DNA of 8,017 nt from Elusimicrobiota bacterium (GCA_022703115.1 JAKLEK010000065.1:1-8017), one strand, 5' to 3'. Positions 1 to 6,712 are shown, numbered from the stretch's first letter. Numbers and translations: made by a program. Notes: generated from the sequence alone by a model not told the origin.

Positions 1-950
1 CCGTCGACCGGCGCCTGGGTCTGCTGGTCGATGTAGATGCGCTCCGAGGCCGACTTGATGGGCAGGCGGTCGCAGGCCGGGGCGCCGCCGGCGCCGTTGC
101 CCTCGCAGCCGAAGGTTACGTCGTAATACTTGCGGCGCAGGTAATTGATGTCCAGGATGTCGGCGGACTGGAACTGGGTGTTGCCGGTGTACTGGCGGGT
201 CTTGGTCAGACCCTTGGTGCGCGAGCCGACCATCGTGACCTTCAGCCGGTTGGTCTTGAGGTCGGCCCTGATGCCGAACAGCTGCTTGTTGTAGGAGACG
301 AACTCCGTGGCAGGCAGGGACAGGTCGATGTCGCCGAAGGAGACGTTCTGTACCACCTCGTTGGGGTCGCCGGTATAGACCACCGAAATGTCCTGCTTGT
401 CCGTCTTGGTGTCGTCGTAGTCCACGTTGACGGTTATTTTCTGCCCCACTTTACCCTGCATGCGCACCTGCATCTGCTGAGTTATCTCGAAAAGGCTCAG
501 CGACCGCGGCCGGGCGGTCAGGGTCTGTTCGACCAGGTAGCGTTTGGCAGTGTAGTTGAGGGCTATGACTTTCCTTCCCGTTACGGAAAGGGAGGTGCCG
601 GAGTCCTTGAATTCCACCTCCGGCGGCGGGGGCGCCGGAGCGTCGGTCGAGACCTGTACTTCCTGGGCCGGTCTGAGCGTGTCGGTATTGAACCGGCCGG
701 TCTCTATCCTTTCCCGTATCTCGTTCCAGGCCTCGGGGGAATAGTTGACGCCGGAGCCGGGATCAAGTTCGGGTCCCGTCTCTCCGCCGGTCTCATCCCC
801 GGACGCGGATATGCGCGATGGGTCCGGCCTGTCCAGCAGAAGGAAGCGCGAGGAGCCGGCCTCGGGCGGGGCGATGTAGGGGTCCTCGCCGCGGGATATT
901 CCCGGGAGCAGGGCCAGAATGAAAAGTATGCGGCTTAAAATTTTTCTCAC
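1..950 (-). CDS. sprA: SprA-like outer-membrane translocon protein, N-terminal part (gene runs off the left edge)
   Basis: The minus strand is open from a GTG at 950 to the window edge: 316 codons, no stop, C-terminus missing. Residues 1-21 are a signal peptide (basic start, core ILFILALLPG, likely cleavage after SRG). A low-complexity acidic/Pro stretch (about 40-115, with APAPPPPE) precedes a domain at about 120-280 that matches my recollection of the SprA_N family: GKVGQKITVNVDYD (about 166-179), YTGDPNEVVQNVSFGDIDLSLP split over 192-213, then KQLFGIRADL (222-231) and LKVTMVGSRTKG (236-247). SprA is the very large beta-barrel through which type IX secretion cargo crosses the outer membrane in Bacteroidota; full-length members exceed 2,000 residues, so most of this one is unseen. 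C282 and C293 could form a disulfide. The GTG is chosen because it starts the signal peptide exactly. Domain call fairly firm; secretion function is inferred. Confidence 0.68.
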   Translation of the reverse strand, partial: MRKILSRILFILALLPGISRGEDPYIAPPEAGSSRFLLLDRPDPSRISASGDETGGETGPELDPGSGVNYSPEAWNEIRERIETGRFNTDTLRPAQEVQVSTDAPAPPPPEVEFKDSGTSLSVTGRKVIALNYTAKRYLVEQTLTARPRSLSLFEITQQMQVRMQGKVGQKITVNVDYDDTKTDKQDISVVYTGDPNEVVQNVSFGDIDLSLPATEFVSYNKQLFGIRADLKTNRLKVTMVGSRTKGLTKTRQYTGNTQFQSADILDINYLRRKYYDVTFGCEGNGAGGAPACDRLPIKSASERIYIDQQTQAPVD

Positions 951-954
951 TTTG

Positions 955-959
955 CCTTC
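955..959 (-). promoter_or_regulatory. Ribosome binding site of the SprA-like gene
   Basis: On the minus strand GAAGG lies 4 nt before the GTG start at 950. The spacing is short and the match only partial, but no better purine stretch exists nearby. Only 2 nt separate it from the foot of the large inverted repeat at 962-1017, so folding of the leader could affect ribosome access. Confidence 0.4.
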
Positions 960-961
960 GT

Positions 962-1042
962 ACGGGGACCGGGCCGCGCCGGAAGAGGGCCTTGCGCCCG
1001 GCGCTCCCCGGTCCCGTCCACGGCGGGCCGCGGGAGCGCCGG
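962..1042 (-). promoter_or_regulatory. Structured leader with two mutually exclusive hairpins upstream of the SprA-like gene
   Basis: Fold 1 pairs 998-1008 with 1032-1042, a perfect 11-bp inverted repeat (CCGGCGCTCCC and its complement). It can extend inward through 1009-1014/1025-1030 with a bulge and one mismatch. Fold 2 pairs 962-973 with 1007-1017 (11 bp, one bulged base at 967), continues with 976-980/1000-1004 (5 bp), and is capped by 987-990/996-999 with a 5-nt loop. Both folds need bases 1000-1008, so they cannot coexist. Fold 2 ends close to the ribosome binding site. No U-tract follows, so it is not an ordinary intrinsic terminator. The pairings are read directly from the sequence; a regulatory role is inference, and very high GC raises the chance of fortuitous pairing. 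Confidence 0.4.
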
Positions 1043-1060
1043 CCTTCCTGTCGGGAAGGC
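1042..1060 (-). repeat. Perfect hairpin GCCTTCC / GGAAGGC in the divergent intergenic region
   Basis: A 7-bp perfect stem (1042-1048 with 1054-1060) encloses a 5-nt loop. It would be the first hairpin in the leader RNA of the SprA-like gene if transcription starts near 1096. No T-run follows on either strand. It could be a leader structure or a protein-binding palindrome. Confidence 0.35.
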
Positions 1061-1100
1061 GGCGGACTTCCGGGGCCCGTCTAATCGGCGGCCGAAAAAC

Positions 1101-1112
1101 ATATTATAATAT
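1101..1112. promoter_or_regulatory. Palindromic AT-rich box with overlapping -10 hexamers on both strands
   Basis: ATATTATAATAT is a perfect 12-bp palindrome, so TATAAT occurs on the plus strand at 1105-1110 and on the minus strand at 1103-1108. It sits in the only AT-rich part of the intergenic region. Transcription would start near 1117 rightward (leader about 92 nt to lptF) and near 1096 leftward (leader about 146 nt to the SprA-like gene). No good -35 hexamer is found at 16-18 bp on either side, so both promoters may need an activator or another sigma factor. A partial outer repeat, TATTA at 1102-1106 and TAATA at 1117-1121, could be an operator. Confidence 0.45.
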
Positions 1113-1156
1113 ACTGTAATACAAAGGAATTGCGGATTTGTTGAAAACGCCGGAAA

Positions 1157-1174
1157 GGCCGGTAAGGTACCGCC
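1157..1174 (+). promoter_or_regulatory. Short hairpin in the lptF leader
   Basis: CGGTA (1160-1164) and TACCG (1168-1172) pair around an AGG loop. GG at 1157-1158 pairs with CC at 1173-1174 if C1159 bulges out, giving a 7-bp stem. It lies about 34 nt before the lptF ATG in a leader without a clear ribosome binding site. It may be chance pairing in GC-rich DNA. Confidence 0.2.
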
Positions 1175-1208
1175 TCCCGCGGCGGGCCGCGCGGACGCCT
1201 TCGGACAT

Positions 1209-2330
1209 ATGAAAATAAAGCGTATCCCCGTATCACAGAAATACGTTCTGCGGGCCTTCCTGCATTATCTGGGGCTCTCCCTGTTCGTTTTTGTTTCGAT
1301 CTTCGTGATGGTCAACTTCGTCAGGATGGTGACCGAAGGCGCTCTGAAGGGCTTTTCCTTCTACTTCCTGTTCAAGAGCGTTCTCTACCTCGTGCCGAAC
1401 GTGGTCTCTCTGTCCCTCCCGCTTTCCTTCCTGATGGCGGTGCTGCTGAGCCTGGGGCAGCTGTCCCAGGAAGGCGAGATAGTGGCGCTGAGGGCCGGAG
1501 GGTTCTCCTTCCAGGAGATCCTTTCGGCGATGTTCAAGACTTCGCTTCTGGCCTGCGCGGCGCTGCTGGTTCTGAACAACTGGTGGGGACCGAGCTCGCT
1601 CAGGCGCTCCGCCGACTACACCCGCACCATGATAAACCGGGTGACCCGCGTGGAACTCAAGCCGCGCACCTTCCAGAAAGTGGCGGACTGGATCATCTAT
1701 TCCGAGGAGGTGGACCAGGCCTCCAGCGCGCTCAAGCGCGTCAAACTGATCCGCCGGCTTAACGCCAGGAACGAGCCGGTCTCGGTCACCAAGATCAACG
1801 CCGGGGACGGGACCTATTCGGTGGTCAGGGAGCGCGGTATAGCCATAGAACTGCGCGGCGGCCAGTTCAGCCAGACGGATTACCGGGACGTCGGGAAGGT
1901 CCTTTACGGCAGTTTCTCCTCTTACAGGACCCTGATCCCGTTCTTCACCGACGCGGAGGGGATGCGCAAATTGTATCCCCGGGAAATATCCACGCCGGGC
2001 CTGCTGAAGCGTATCTCGGAGCTGGACCTGGAGGAGGAAGTCTCGGTCAAATACAAGGTGGAGATCGTCTCCCGCCTGGCCATGGCCCTCTCGCCGCTGG
2101 TCTTCTTCCTTATCGGCGCGCCCCTGGGAGTGGTGCTGGAGAAGAAGGGCCGTTCAGCCGGATTCACGCTCAGTTTGCTGATAATCTTCCTGTATTACGG
2201 CCTGAGCATAATCTCGATAGTTATGACCCGCAAGCACATGTGGCTTTTCCCCTGGGCCGTCTTCCTCCCGGCGGCGGCCGGCGCGGGGGCCGGGCTGTGG
2301 ATGTGGAAAAAGCGTCTTTCGGCGCGGTAG
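1209..2330 (+). CDS. lptF: LptF-type LPS export permease (YjgP/YjgQ family)
   Basis: 373 residues, the usual length for an LptF/LptG permease. These inner-membrane subunits pair with each other and with the ATPase LptB to lift lipopolysaccharide out of the inner membrane and pass it to the periplasmic LptC/LptA bridge. The expected layout is visible: three hydrophobic segments in the N-terminal part (about 16-38, 53-82, 107-124), a periplasmic beta-rich domain (about 130-280), then three segments (about 291-311, 318-339, 346-367). The cytoplasmic coupling-helix motif between segments 2 and 3 reads GEIVALRAGG (89-98), close to the family pattern. The ATG at 1209 is the first plausible start but has no Shine-Dalgarno match. 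lptG follows after 16 bp. Naming this one lptF and the next lptG follows gene order; the two are hard to tell apart by sequence. lptB and the periplasmic components are not in the window. Confidence 0.88.
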   Translation: MKIKRIPVSQKYVLRAFLHYLGLSLFVFVSIFVMVNFVRMVTEGALKGFSFYFLFKSVLYLVPNVVSLSLPLSFLMAVLLSLGQLSQEGEIVALRAGGFSFQEILSAMFKTSLLACAALLVLNNWWGPSSLRRSADYTRTMINRVTRVELKPRTFQKVADWIIYSEEVDQASSALKRVKLIRRLNARNEPVSVTKINAGDGTYSVVRERGIAIELRGGQFSQTDYRDVGKVLYGSFSSYRTLIPFFTDAEGMRKLYPREISTPGLLKRISELDLEEEVSVKYKVEIVSRLAMALSPLVFFLIGAPLGVVLEKKGRSAGFTLSLLIIFLYYGLSIISIVMTRKHMWLFPWAVFLPAAAGAGAGLWMWKKRLSAR

Positions 2331-2346
2331 CTCGGTTCTCTTATTT

Positions 2347-3432
2347 ATGAACAGGACCTTCTTCAGATATATCGCCAGGGGTTTCTGGGGACCTTTCGTC
2401 TTCGGCCTGGGCGTTTTCGTCGCTCTCCTGCTGTTCGGGACGCTCTTCGATAAGATGAATTTCTTTATGAAGACCTCCTCCGACCTCGGTACCTTCCTGG
2501 CGTACCTGCTTTATCAGGTCCCGCATTTCTCAGTGAAAATGATGCCCATCGCCACGCTTCTCGCCGTCCTGTTCGCGCTCAGCGGCATGATGGCTTCGGG
2601 GGAATGGAAAGCGGGCATGGCCGGCGGCTGGAAGCCGTTCGATATGGTGCTGCCGCTGCTGGTCTGCTCCGCGGGGACGGCGCTGCTGCAATTCGGCCTC
2701 CAGGAGACCGTCGCTCCTTCCTTTTTCATGAGGTCCGAGTATCTGTTCGAGGGAAAGATGTGGGGGCGCGCCGACTGGAAACGCCTGGTGCGCCGGGATA
2801 TTTCCTTCATGGAGCCGCCGGACGTGTTCGTTACCGCCAGGTCCTTCGACGGCAACGATGGGTCCATGGAGCGCGTGCTGGTCGACTCCTACTCAGGCGG
2901 CAGAATGGATACGGAAATAAACGCCGCCAGGGCGGAATGGGACGGCGGCGCGCGGTCCTGGCGCTTTCTGGACGGGGTCTTCATCAGGTACGGGCCGGGC
3001 GGCCGCCCGCACGCCGCTTTTTTTAAGGCGCGGTCCGGGGGCCTGTCCAGCCCTCCGGACGCGATCGTGCTCGAGCGTCTCGTGCCCGAAGGCGTGACGA
3101 TAGCGGACATCGCCGGCCGGATCCGCAGGCTGGAGGCGGTCGGGGCGCCGGTAGTGGACGAGAAGGTCCAGCTCTACGCCAAGTTCGCCGGCCCGCTGGC
3201 GAACATCGTGCTGGCCGTCGCCGGGCTGACCCTGGTGCTGCTAGTGCGGATGAACAGGATATTCGGTTTCGGCGTCGCGCTGGCGACCGGTTTCGCTTTC
3301 TGGATGTTCATGATCATGGGGCAGTACGCGGGGGAGGCCGAGCTGATCCCTCCGTCCGTGGCGGGCTTCGGCCCCGCCCTGGTCTTTCTGGCCGGCTCTT
3401 TCATAGGAATGCGCCGGGCCCGGGTTTTCTGA
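2347..3432 (+). CDS. lptG: LptG-type LPS export permease (YjgP/YjgQ family)
   Basis: 361 residues with the same plan as the preceding gene: hydrophobic segments at about 13-35, 55-82 and 97-115, a periplasmic domain at about 116-265 and three more segments at about 275-297, 301-322 and 331-354. It is the expected heterodimer partner of LptF in lipopolysaccharide export. The coupling-helix region reads GEWKAGMAGG (85-94): E86, A89, A92 and both glycines align with the LptF copy, but K88 and G90 replace hydrophobic residues, so it looks more diverged. Its start follows the lptF stop after 16 bp in a pyrimidine-rich gap with no Shine-Dalgarno motif, suggesting it depends on ribosomes finishing lptF. 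A run of seven T at 3018-3024 encodes Phe-Phe in frame and does not break the gene. The call as an LptF/G family permease is firm; the F/G label is by position. Confidence 0.83.
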   Translation: MNRTFFRYIARGFWGPFVFGLGVFVALLLFGTLFDKMNFFMKTSSDLGTFLAYLLYQVPHFSVKMMPIATLLAVLFALSGMMASGEWKAGMAGGWKPFDMVLPLLVCSAGTALLQFGLQETVAPSFFMRSEYLFEGKMWGRADWKRLVRRDISFMEPPDVFVTARSFDGNDGSMERVLVDSYSGGRMDTEINAARAEWDGGARSWRFLDGVFIRYGPGGRPHAAFFKARSGGLSSPPDAIVLERLVPEGVTIADIAGRIRRLEAVGAPVVDEKVQLYAKFAGPLANIVLAVAGLTLVLLVRMNRIFGFGVALATGFAFWMFMIMGQYAGEAELIPPSVAGFGPALVFLAGSFIGMRRARVF

Positions 3433-3436
3433 GCTT

Positions 3437-3442
3437 AGGAGG
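3437..3442 (+). promoter_or_regulatory. Strong Shine-Dalgarno site of the zinc-ribbon gene
   Basis: A full AGGAGG lies 10 nt before the ATG at 3453. It decides this start over the overlapping ATG at 3445 in another frame, and contrasts with lptF and lptG, which lack any such motif. Confidence 0.65.
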
Positions 3443-3452
3443 GGGTGTCGTT

Positions 3453-3794
3453 ATGGACCAAGGGAACATGGCGCCCGGCGGCGCCGGCTCCTCCGCCGGC
3501 CGTCCTTGCTGGGCCTGCGGCGCCGAGGTGCCGCGGGGGAACGACTACTGCGGGAAATGCGGCCAGGGACAGGGGCGTTTCGTCCATTGGTACTACAGGC
3601 ATTCCGGAGCGGCGCTGCTGTCTATAGCCGCGGGGCCGTTCGCTCTGTATTTCATCTGGCGTTCCCCGGTCCTGCCCAGGGGCGCGAAAATGGCGTATAC
3701 CGCGGCCGTATGCGCCCTGACCTGGTACGCCGTCTCGGCGGTGCTGTCCTTCTGGAACATGCTGAGGGACGCGGCGCCGGACCTGCGATTCTGA
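3453..3794 (+). CDS. Small zinc-ribbon membrane protein of unknown function
   Basis: 113 residues. After a Gly/Ala-rich leader comes a zinc ribbon of the CxxC-x10-CxxC type (C19, C22, C33, C36, with C-W-A-C-G and C-G-K-C-G knuckles), then two hydrophobic segments (about 52-69 and 80-101) separated by a short loop with W69-R-S-P. The arrangement predicts a cytoplasmic zinc knuckle on a two-helix membrane anchor with both termini inside. Small proteins of this plan are common and mostly uncharacterised; I cannot assign a function. It sits 20 bp after lptG and 19 bp before the first radical SAM gene, so it is co-transcribed with both. A role as an assembly or regulatory partner of the neighbouring membrane machinery is possible but unproven. 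The strong ribosome binding site and correct frame support it as a real gene. Confidence 0.75.
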   Translation: MDQGNMAPGGAGSSAGRPCWACGAEVPRGNDYCGKCGQGQGRFVHWYYRHSGAALLSIAAGPFALYFIWRSPVLPRGAKMAYTAAVCALTWYAVSAVLSFWNMLRDAAPDLRF

Positions 3795-3813
3795 CGCCGT
3801 TAAGGAACACGCG

Positions 3814-5283
3814 ATGAAGATATCACTGGTGAACGTAAGGCGAAGCGAGAAACCCGTCCTGCCGATGGGGATCCTTTACATCGCCGGGGTGCTGGAGAAG
3901 AACGGCTACGAAGTGCGCGTGGACGACCTGGTGTTCAAGGAGGACGAAGAACGCTATCTGGCGGAGATGGCCGCCTACCGTCCGGATATCGTCGGACTCT
4001 CTTTCCTGACAACGGCGCTGCTGAAGGCGAAGGACCTCGTCGCGGCGCTGCGCCGGCTTCCGGTGAAGACCGTCATAACGGCCGGAGGCCCGCACATAAG
4101 CGGACTGCCGCTGGAAAGCATGCCATTCCTTGGGCTGGACTACGCGGTCGTAGGAGAGGGGGAAGTGCCGTTCCTGCGCCTCTGTTCCGCGATCAGGGAC
4201 AAGGCGGACCCGCGGGGAATAGGCGGCCTGGTCTACCCGGACGGCGCCGGCTTCAGGGTTAATCCGGTCTCCGGTTTCATCGAAACCCTGGACGAACTTC
4301 CTTTCCCGGCCTGGCATCTGGTGGACATGAGGGACTACCTGTTCCCGCCCGGTTATATAAAGGGGTTGTTCTATAAGCGCACCATGCCCGTGATGACCGG
4401 CAGGGGCTGTCCGTCGAAATGCATTTTCTGCTCTTCGCCGAATATCTTCGGCAGGAAGATCAGACGGAGGAGCGTCGCCAACGTCGTGAGCGAGATCAGG
4501 ACGCTTAAGGAACGCTACGATATAGACGGCCTTTTCTTCCTGGACGATACGTTCACCCTGAACACTCAGTGGGTCATGGATTTCTGCGACGCGCTGATGA
4601 AGGAGGCGCTCGGGGTGGACTGGTCCTGCCAGACCCGCGTGAACGTGGTGACCCCGGAGCTGCTCCGGAAAATGAAGCAGGCCGGCTGCGTGCAGGTGGA
4701 TTTCGGCATCGAGAGCGGTTCGGACCGCATACTGAAGATAATAGAGAAAGGCACCAGCACGGCGCAGGTCCGCAACGCCTTCAGACTGGCGAAAGAGGCG
4801 GGACTCAGGACCTACGGCAGCGTGCTGATAGGCAACCCGGGCGAGACAACGGCCGATATCGAGGAGACGAAGGCCCTTATAAGGGAACTGAAGCCTTCTC
4901 TCACTCTTTTTAATTTCCTTACCCCGTTCCCGGGCAGCGAGCTCTATCATAACGCCCAGAAATATAAGGTCAACGTGAAGGAGGGGGAAAAGCTTTTCTC
5001 CTACGATACCCGCACGGCCGACCAGCCGATCATGTCCTCCGAGCTCACCGCGCAGGAGATGAGGAAGGCCAGGTCCGAACTGCAGAACGAGGTCTTTTTC
5101 AGGAACTATCTGGGCTACCTGAACCTCAGGAACCTCTCCTTCATACTGGAAGTGGCTTTCTACGCGGCCCGGAGCCCGGTCAAAATGGCGGCGGGCCTTC
5201 TCAAGGCCGTCCGGAACCGGGCGCTCGACGACCTCATGGATACGGTCTATTACGAGTACTGCAAGGCCAAAAGAAAACGCTGA
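3814..5283 (+). CDS. B12-binding-domain radical SAM protein (first of a tandem pair)
   Basis: 489 residues. Residues 1-125 form a cobalamin-binding-type Rossmann domain with the usual landmarks AGGPH (90-94) and GEGE (114-117); the classical DxHxxG ligand motif is absent, as in many members of this class. The radical SAM barrel carries the 4Fe-4S cysteines C199, C203 and C206 (C-x3-C-x2-C), then LDDT (243-246), GIESGS (298-303), GNPGET (340-345) and TPFPGSE (370-376), all typical. A basic, mostly helical C-terminus (about 400-489) follows. Such enzymes cleave S-adenosylmethionine to a radical and, with cobalamin, methylate or rearrange unactivated carbons in lipids, cofactors or natural products; the substrate here is unknown. 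AAGGA 7 nt before the ATG supports the start. The stop overlaps the next start in TGATG, implying coupled translation. Location after lptFG suggests an envelope substrate, by inference only. Confidence 0.88.
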   Translation: MKISLVNVRRSEKPVLPMGILYIAGVLEKNGYEVRVDDLVFKEDEERYLAEMAAYRPDIVGLSFLTTALLKAKDLVAALRRLPVKTVITAGGPHISGLPLESMPFLGLDYAVVGEGEVPFLRLCSAIRDKADPRGIGGLVYPDGAGFRVNPVSGFIETLDELPFPAWHLVDMRDYLFPPGYIKGLFYKRTMPVMTGRGCPSKCIFCSSPNIFGRKIRRRSVANVVSEIRTLKERYDIDGLFFLDDTFTLNTQWVMDFCDALMKEALGVDWSCQTRVNVVTPELLRKMKQAGCVQVDFGIESGSDRILKIIEKGTSTAQVRNAFRLAKEAGLRTYGSVLIGNPGETTADIEETKALIRELKPSLTLFNFLTPFPGSELYHNAQKYKVNVKEGEKLFSYDTRTADQPIMSSELTAQEMRKARSELQNEVFFRNYLGYLNLRNLSFILEVAFYAARSPVKMAAGLLKAVRNRALDDLMDTVYYEYCKAKRKR

Positions 5284-6710
5284 TGTCCAAACTGCTCTTC
5301 ATTCAGAACCTCGAATACGAGTTCATGGGACCGATGTACATATCCGCGGTCCTGAAACGCGCGGGACATTCCGTGCGGCTCGTGGCCGGGAAGGATTACG
5401 GCGGGGTGTCGGAAGCGGTGCGGGATTTCCGCCCGGACGTGGCCGCGTTCCCTGTAATGACCGGACAGCACAGGTGGGCGCTGGACATCGGGAGGCGGCT
5501 CAAGAGGGACCACGGTGTCTTCACTCTTTACGGCGGGCCCCATACCACTTTCTTCCCGGAATTCATCGAAGAGGACGGGGTGGACGCGATCTGCCGCGGG
5601 GAAGGGGAGGACGCCGTCCTGGAGCTGATGGACGCCATGGCGGCCGGCCGCGACTTTTCCGGGGTCGCCAACCTCAGCGTGAAATCCGGCGGGACTATCC
5701 GGCGCAACGATATAAGGCGCCTCAGGGCGGACGTGGATTCCTACCCGTTCTGCGACCGGGAGCTGTATGCCGGCCTTCCCGGAGCGGGGCCCGGGGGGGT
5801 GAAGGGCGTTATAACCTCGCGCGGCTGCGTCTATAAATGCACGTTCTGCTTCGAGGAGAGCATGAAGGCGCTTTACCGCGACAAAGGGCGCTACGTGCGC
5901 TTCAGGAGCGCCGGAGGAGTCATCGAGGAACTGAAAGCCCTGAAAGCGGTCTGCGCGCCCCGGACGATCTACTTCTGCGACGACGTTTTCGGCATAAACA
6001 AGGAATGGCTGTACGGTTTCCTGGACATGTACAAGAAGGAGATCGGGCTGGAATTCATCTGCCTGATCAGGGCGGACGTCGCCGCTTCGGACGCCGAATA
6101 CGCCCGCAAGCTGTACGACGCCGGCTGCAGGGTCGTCTTTTTCGGAGTGGAGACCGGCTCGGAGCGGCTAAGGAACGAGGTCCTGAAGAAGGGCTTGAGC
6201 GACGCCGCCATCCGCCGCGCGGCGGAGAACCTGCACGCGGCCGGCATCAGGTTCCGGACCTACAACATTCTCGGCCTTCCGGACGAGACGCTGGCGGACG
6301 CTTTCCGGACGGTGGAGATGAACGTGAGCATAAAGGCGGATTATCCGTGGTGTTCCATCTTCTCTCCCTATCCCAGGACGGAGCTCGCCCGTTACGCCGC
6401 GGAGAAGGGCTATCTTTCCCCCGATTTCTCCCCGGACGACATACCGCAGTCCTTTTTCATAAGTTCGGGCCTGCTCATGAAGGACATAAAGCGGATCGAG
6501 AACCTGCACAAGTTCTTCCAGACGGCCGTGCTGTGGCCGTGGACGCTGCCGCTGGTGAAGGCGCTCGTGCGGCTGCCTCCGAACCCTCTCTTCAGGCTCT
6601 GGTTCGGACTGGTGTACTTCTACTGTTACGTGAGGAGCGAGAAAAGAGGGTTCTACGGCACGCTTTTTTTCGCGCTCAGGAACTACAGGAGCGTTCTTAC
6701 CAAAGGCTGA
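5283..6710 (+). CDS. B12-binding-domain radical SAM protein (second of a tandem pair)
   Basis: 475 residues, with the same layout as its neighbour but well diverged. The N-terminal cobalamin-type domain (about 1-125) has YGGPH (83-87) and GEGE (106-109), again without DxHxxG. The radical SAM cysteines are C182, C186 and C189; further motifs are FCDDVF (231-236), FGVETGS (287-293) and GLPDET (331-336). The C-terminal tail from about 415 is unusually aromatic and hydrophobic (W418, W420, then the stretch around 436-450 rich in F, W and Y) and then basic, suggesting association with the membrane or with a lipid substrate. It starts on the A of the previous gene's TGA, and the sequence before it is a poor ribosome binding site, so it is probably translated by ribosomes coming from the first radical SAM gene. 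The two may act in consecutive steps. The exact reaction cannot be assigned. Confidence 0.87.
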   Translation: MSKLLFIQNLEYEFMGPMYISAVLKRAGHSVRLVAGKDYGGVSEAVRDFRPDVAAFPVMTGQHRWALDIGRRLKRDHGVFTLYGGPHTTFFPEFIEEDGVDAICRGEGEDAVLELMDAMAAGRDFSGVANLSVKSGGTIRRNDIRRLRADVDSYPFCDRELYAGLPGAGPGGVKGVITSRGCVYKCTFCFEESMKALYRDKGRYVRFRSAGGVIEELKALKAVCAPRTIYFCDDVFGINKEWLYGFLDMYKKEIGLEFICLIRADVAASDAEYARKLYDAGCRVVFFGVETGSERLRNEVLKKGLSDAAIRRAAENLHAAGIRFRTYNILGLPDETLADAFRTVEMNVSIKADYPWCSIFSPYPRTELARYAAEKGYLSPDFSPDDIPQSFFISSGLLMKDIKRIENLHKFFQTAVLWPWTLPLVKALVRLPPNPLFRLWFGLVYFYCYVRSEKRGFYGTLFFALRNYRSVLTKG

Positions 6711-6712
6711 GA

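Noticed and set aside
962..1017. Intrinsic terminator
   Set aside because: The stem is strong but no U-tract follows on either strand, and it lies in a divergent region where neither neighbouring gene ends.
919..1119. 66-codon plus-strand open frame across the divergent intergenic region
   Set aside because: It covers the start of the SprA-like gene and its leader hairpins; the translation is Arg/Pro/Gly-rich without features and it crosses the probable promoter.
3018..3024. Seven-T run in lptG (and another at 6664-6670 in the second radical SAM gene) as a programmed frameshift or sequencing error
   Set aside because: Both runs encode Phe codons in frame, and the proteins continue with expected sequence on both sides; no shifted continuation is needed.
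3823..4950. 375-codon open frame on the minus strand opposite the first radical SAM gene
   Set aside because: It mirrors the codon bias of the plus-strand gene, shows no recognisable domain and would be antisense to a protein with clear catalytic motifs.
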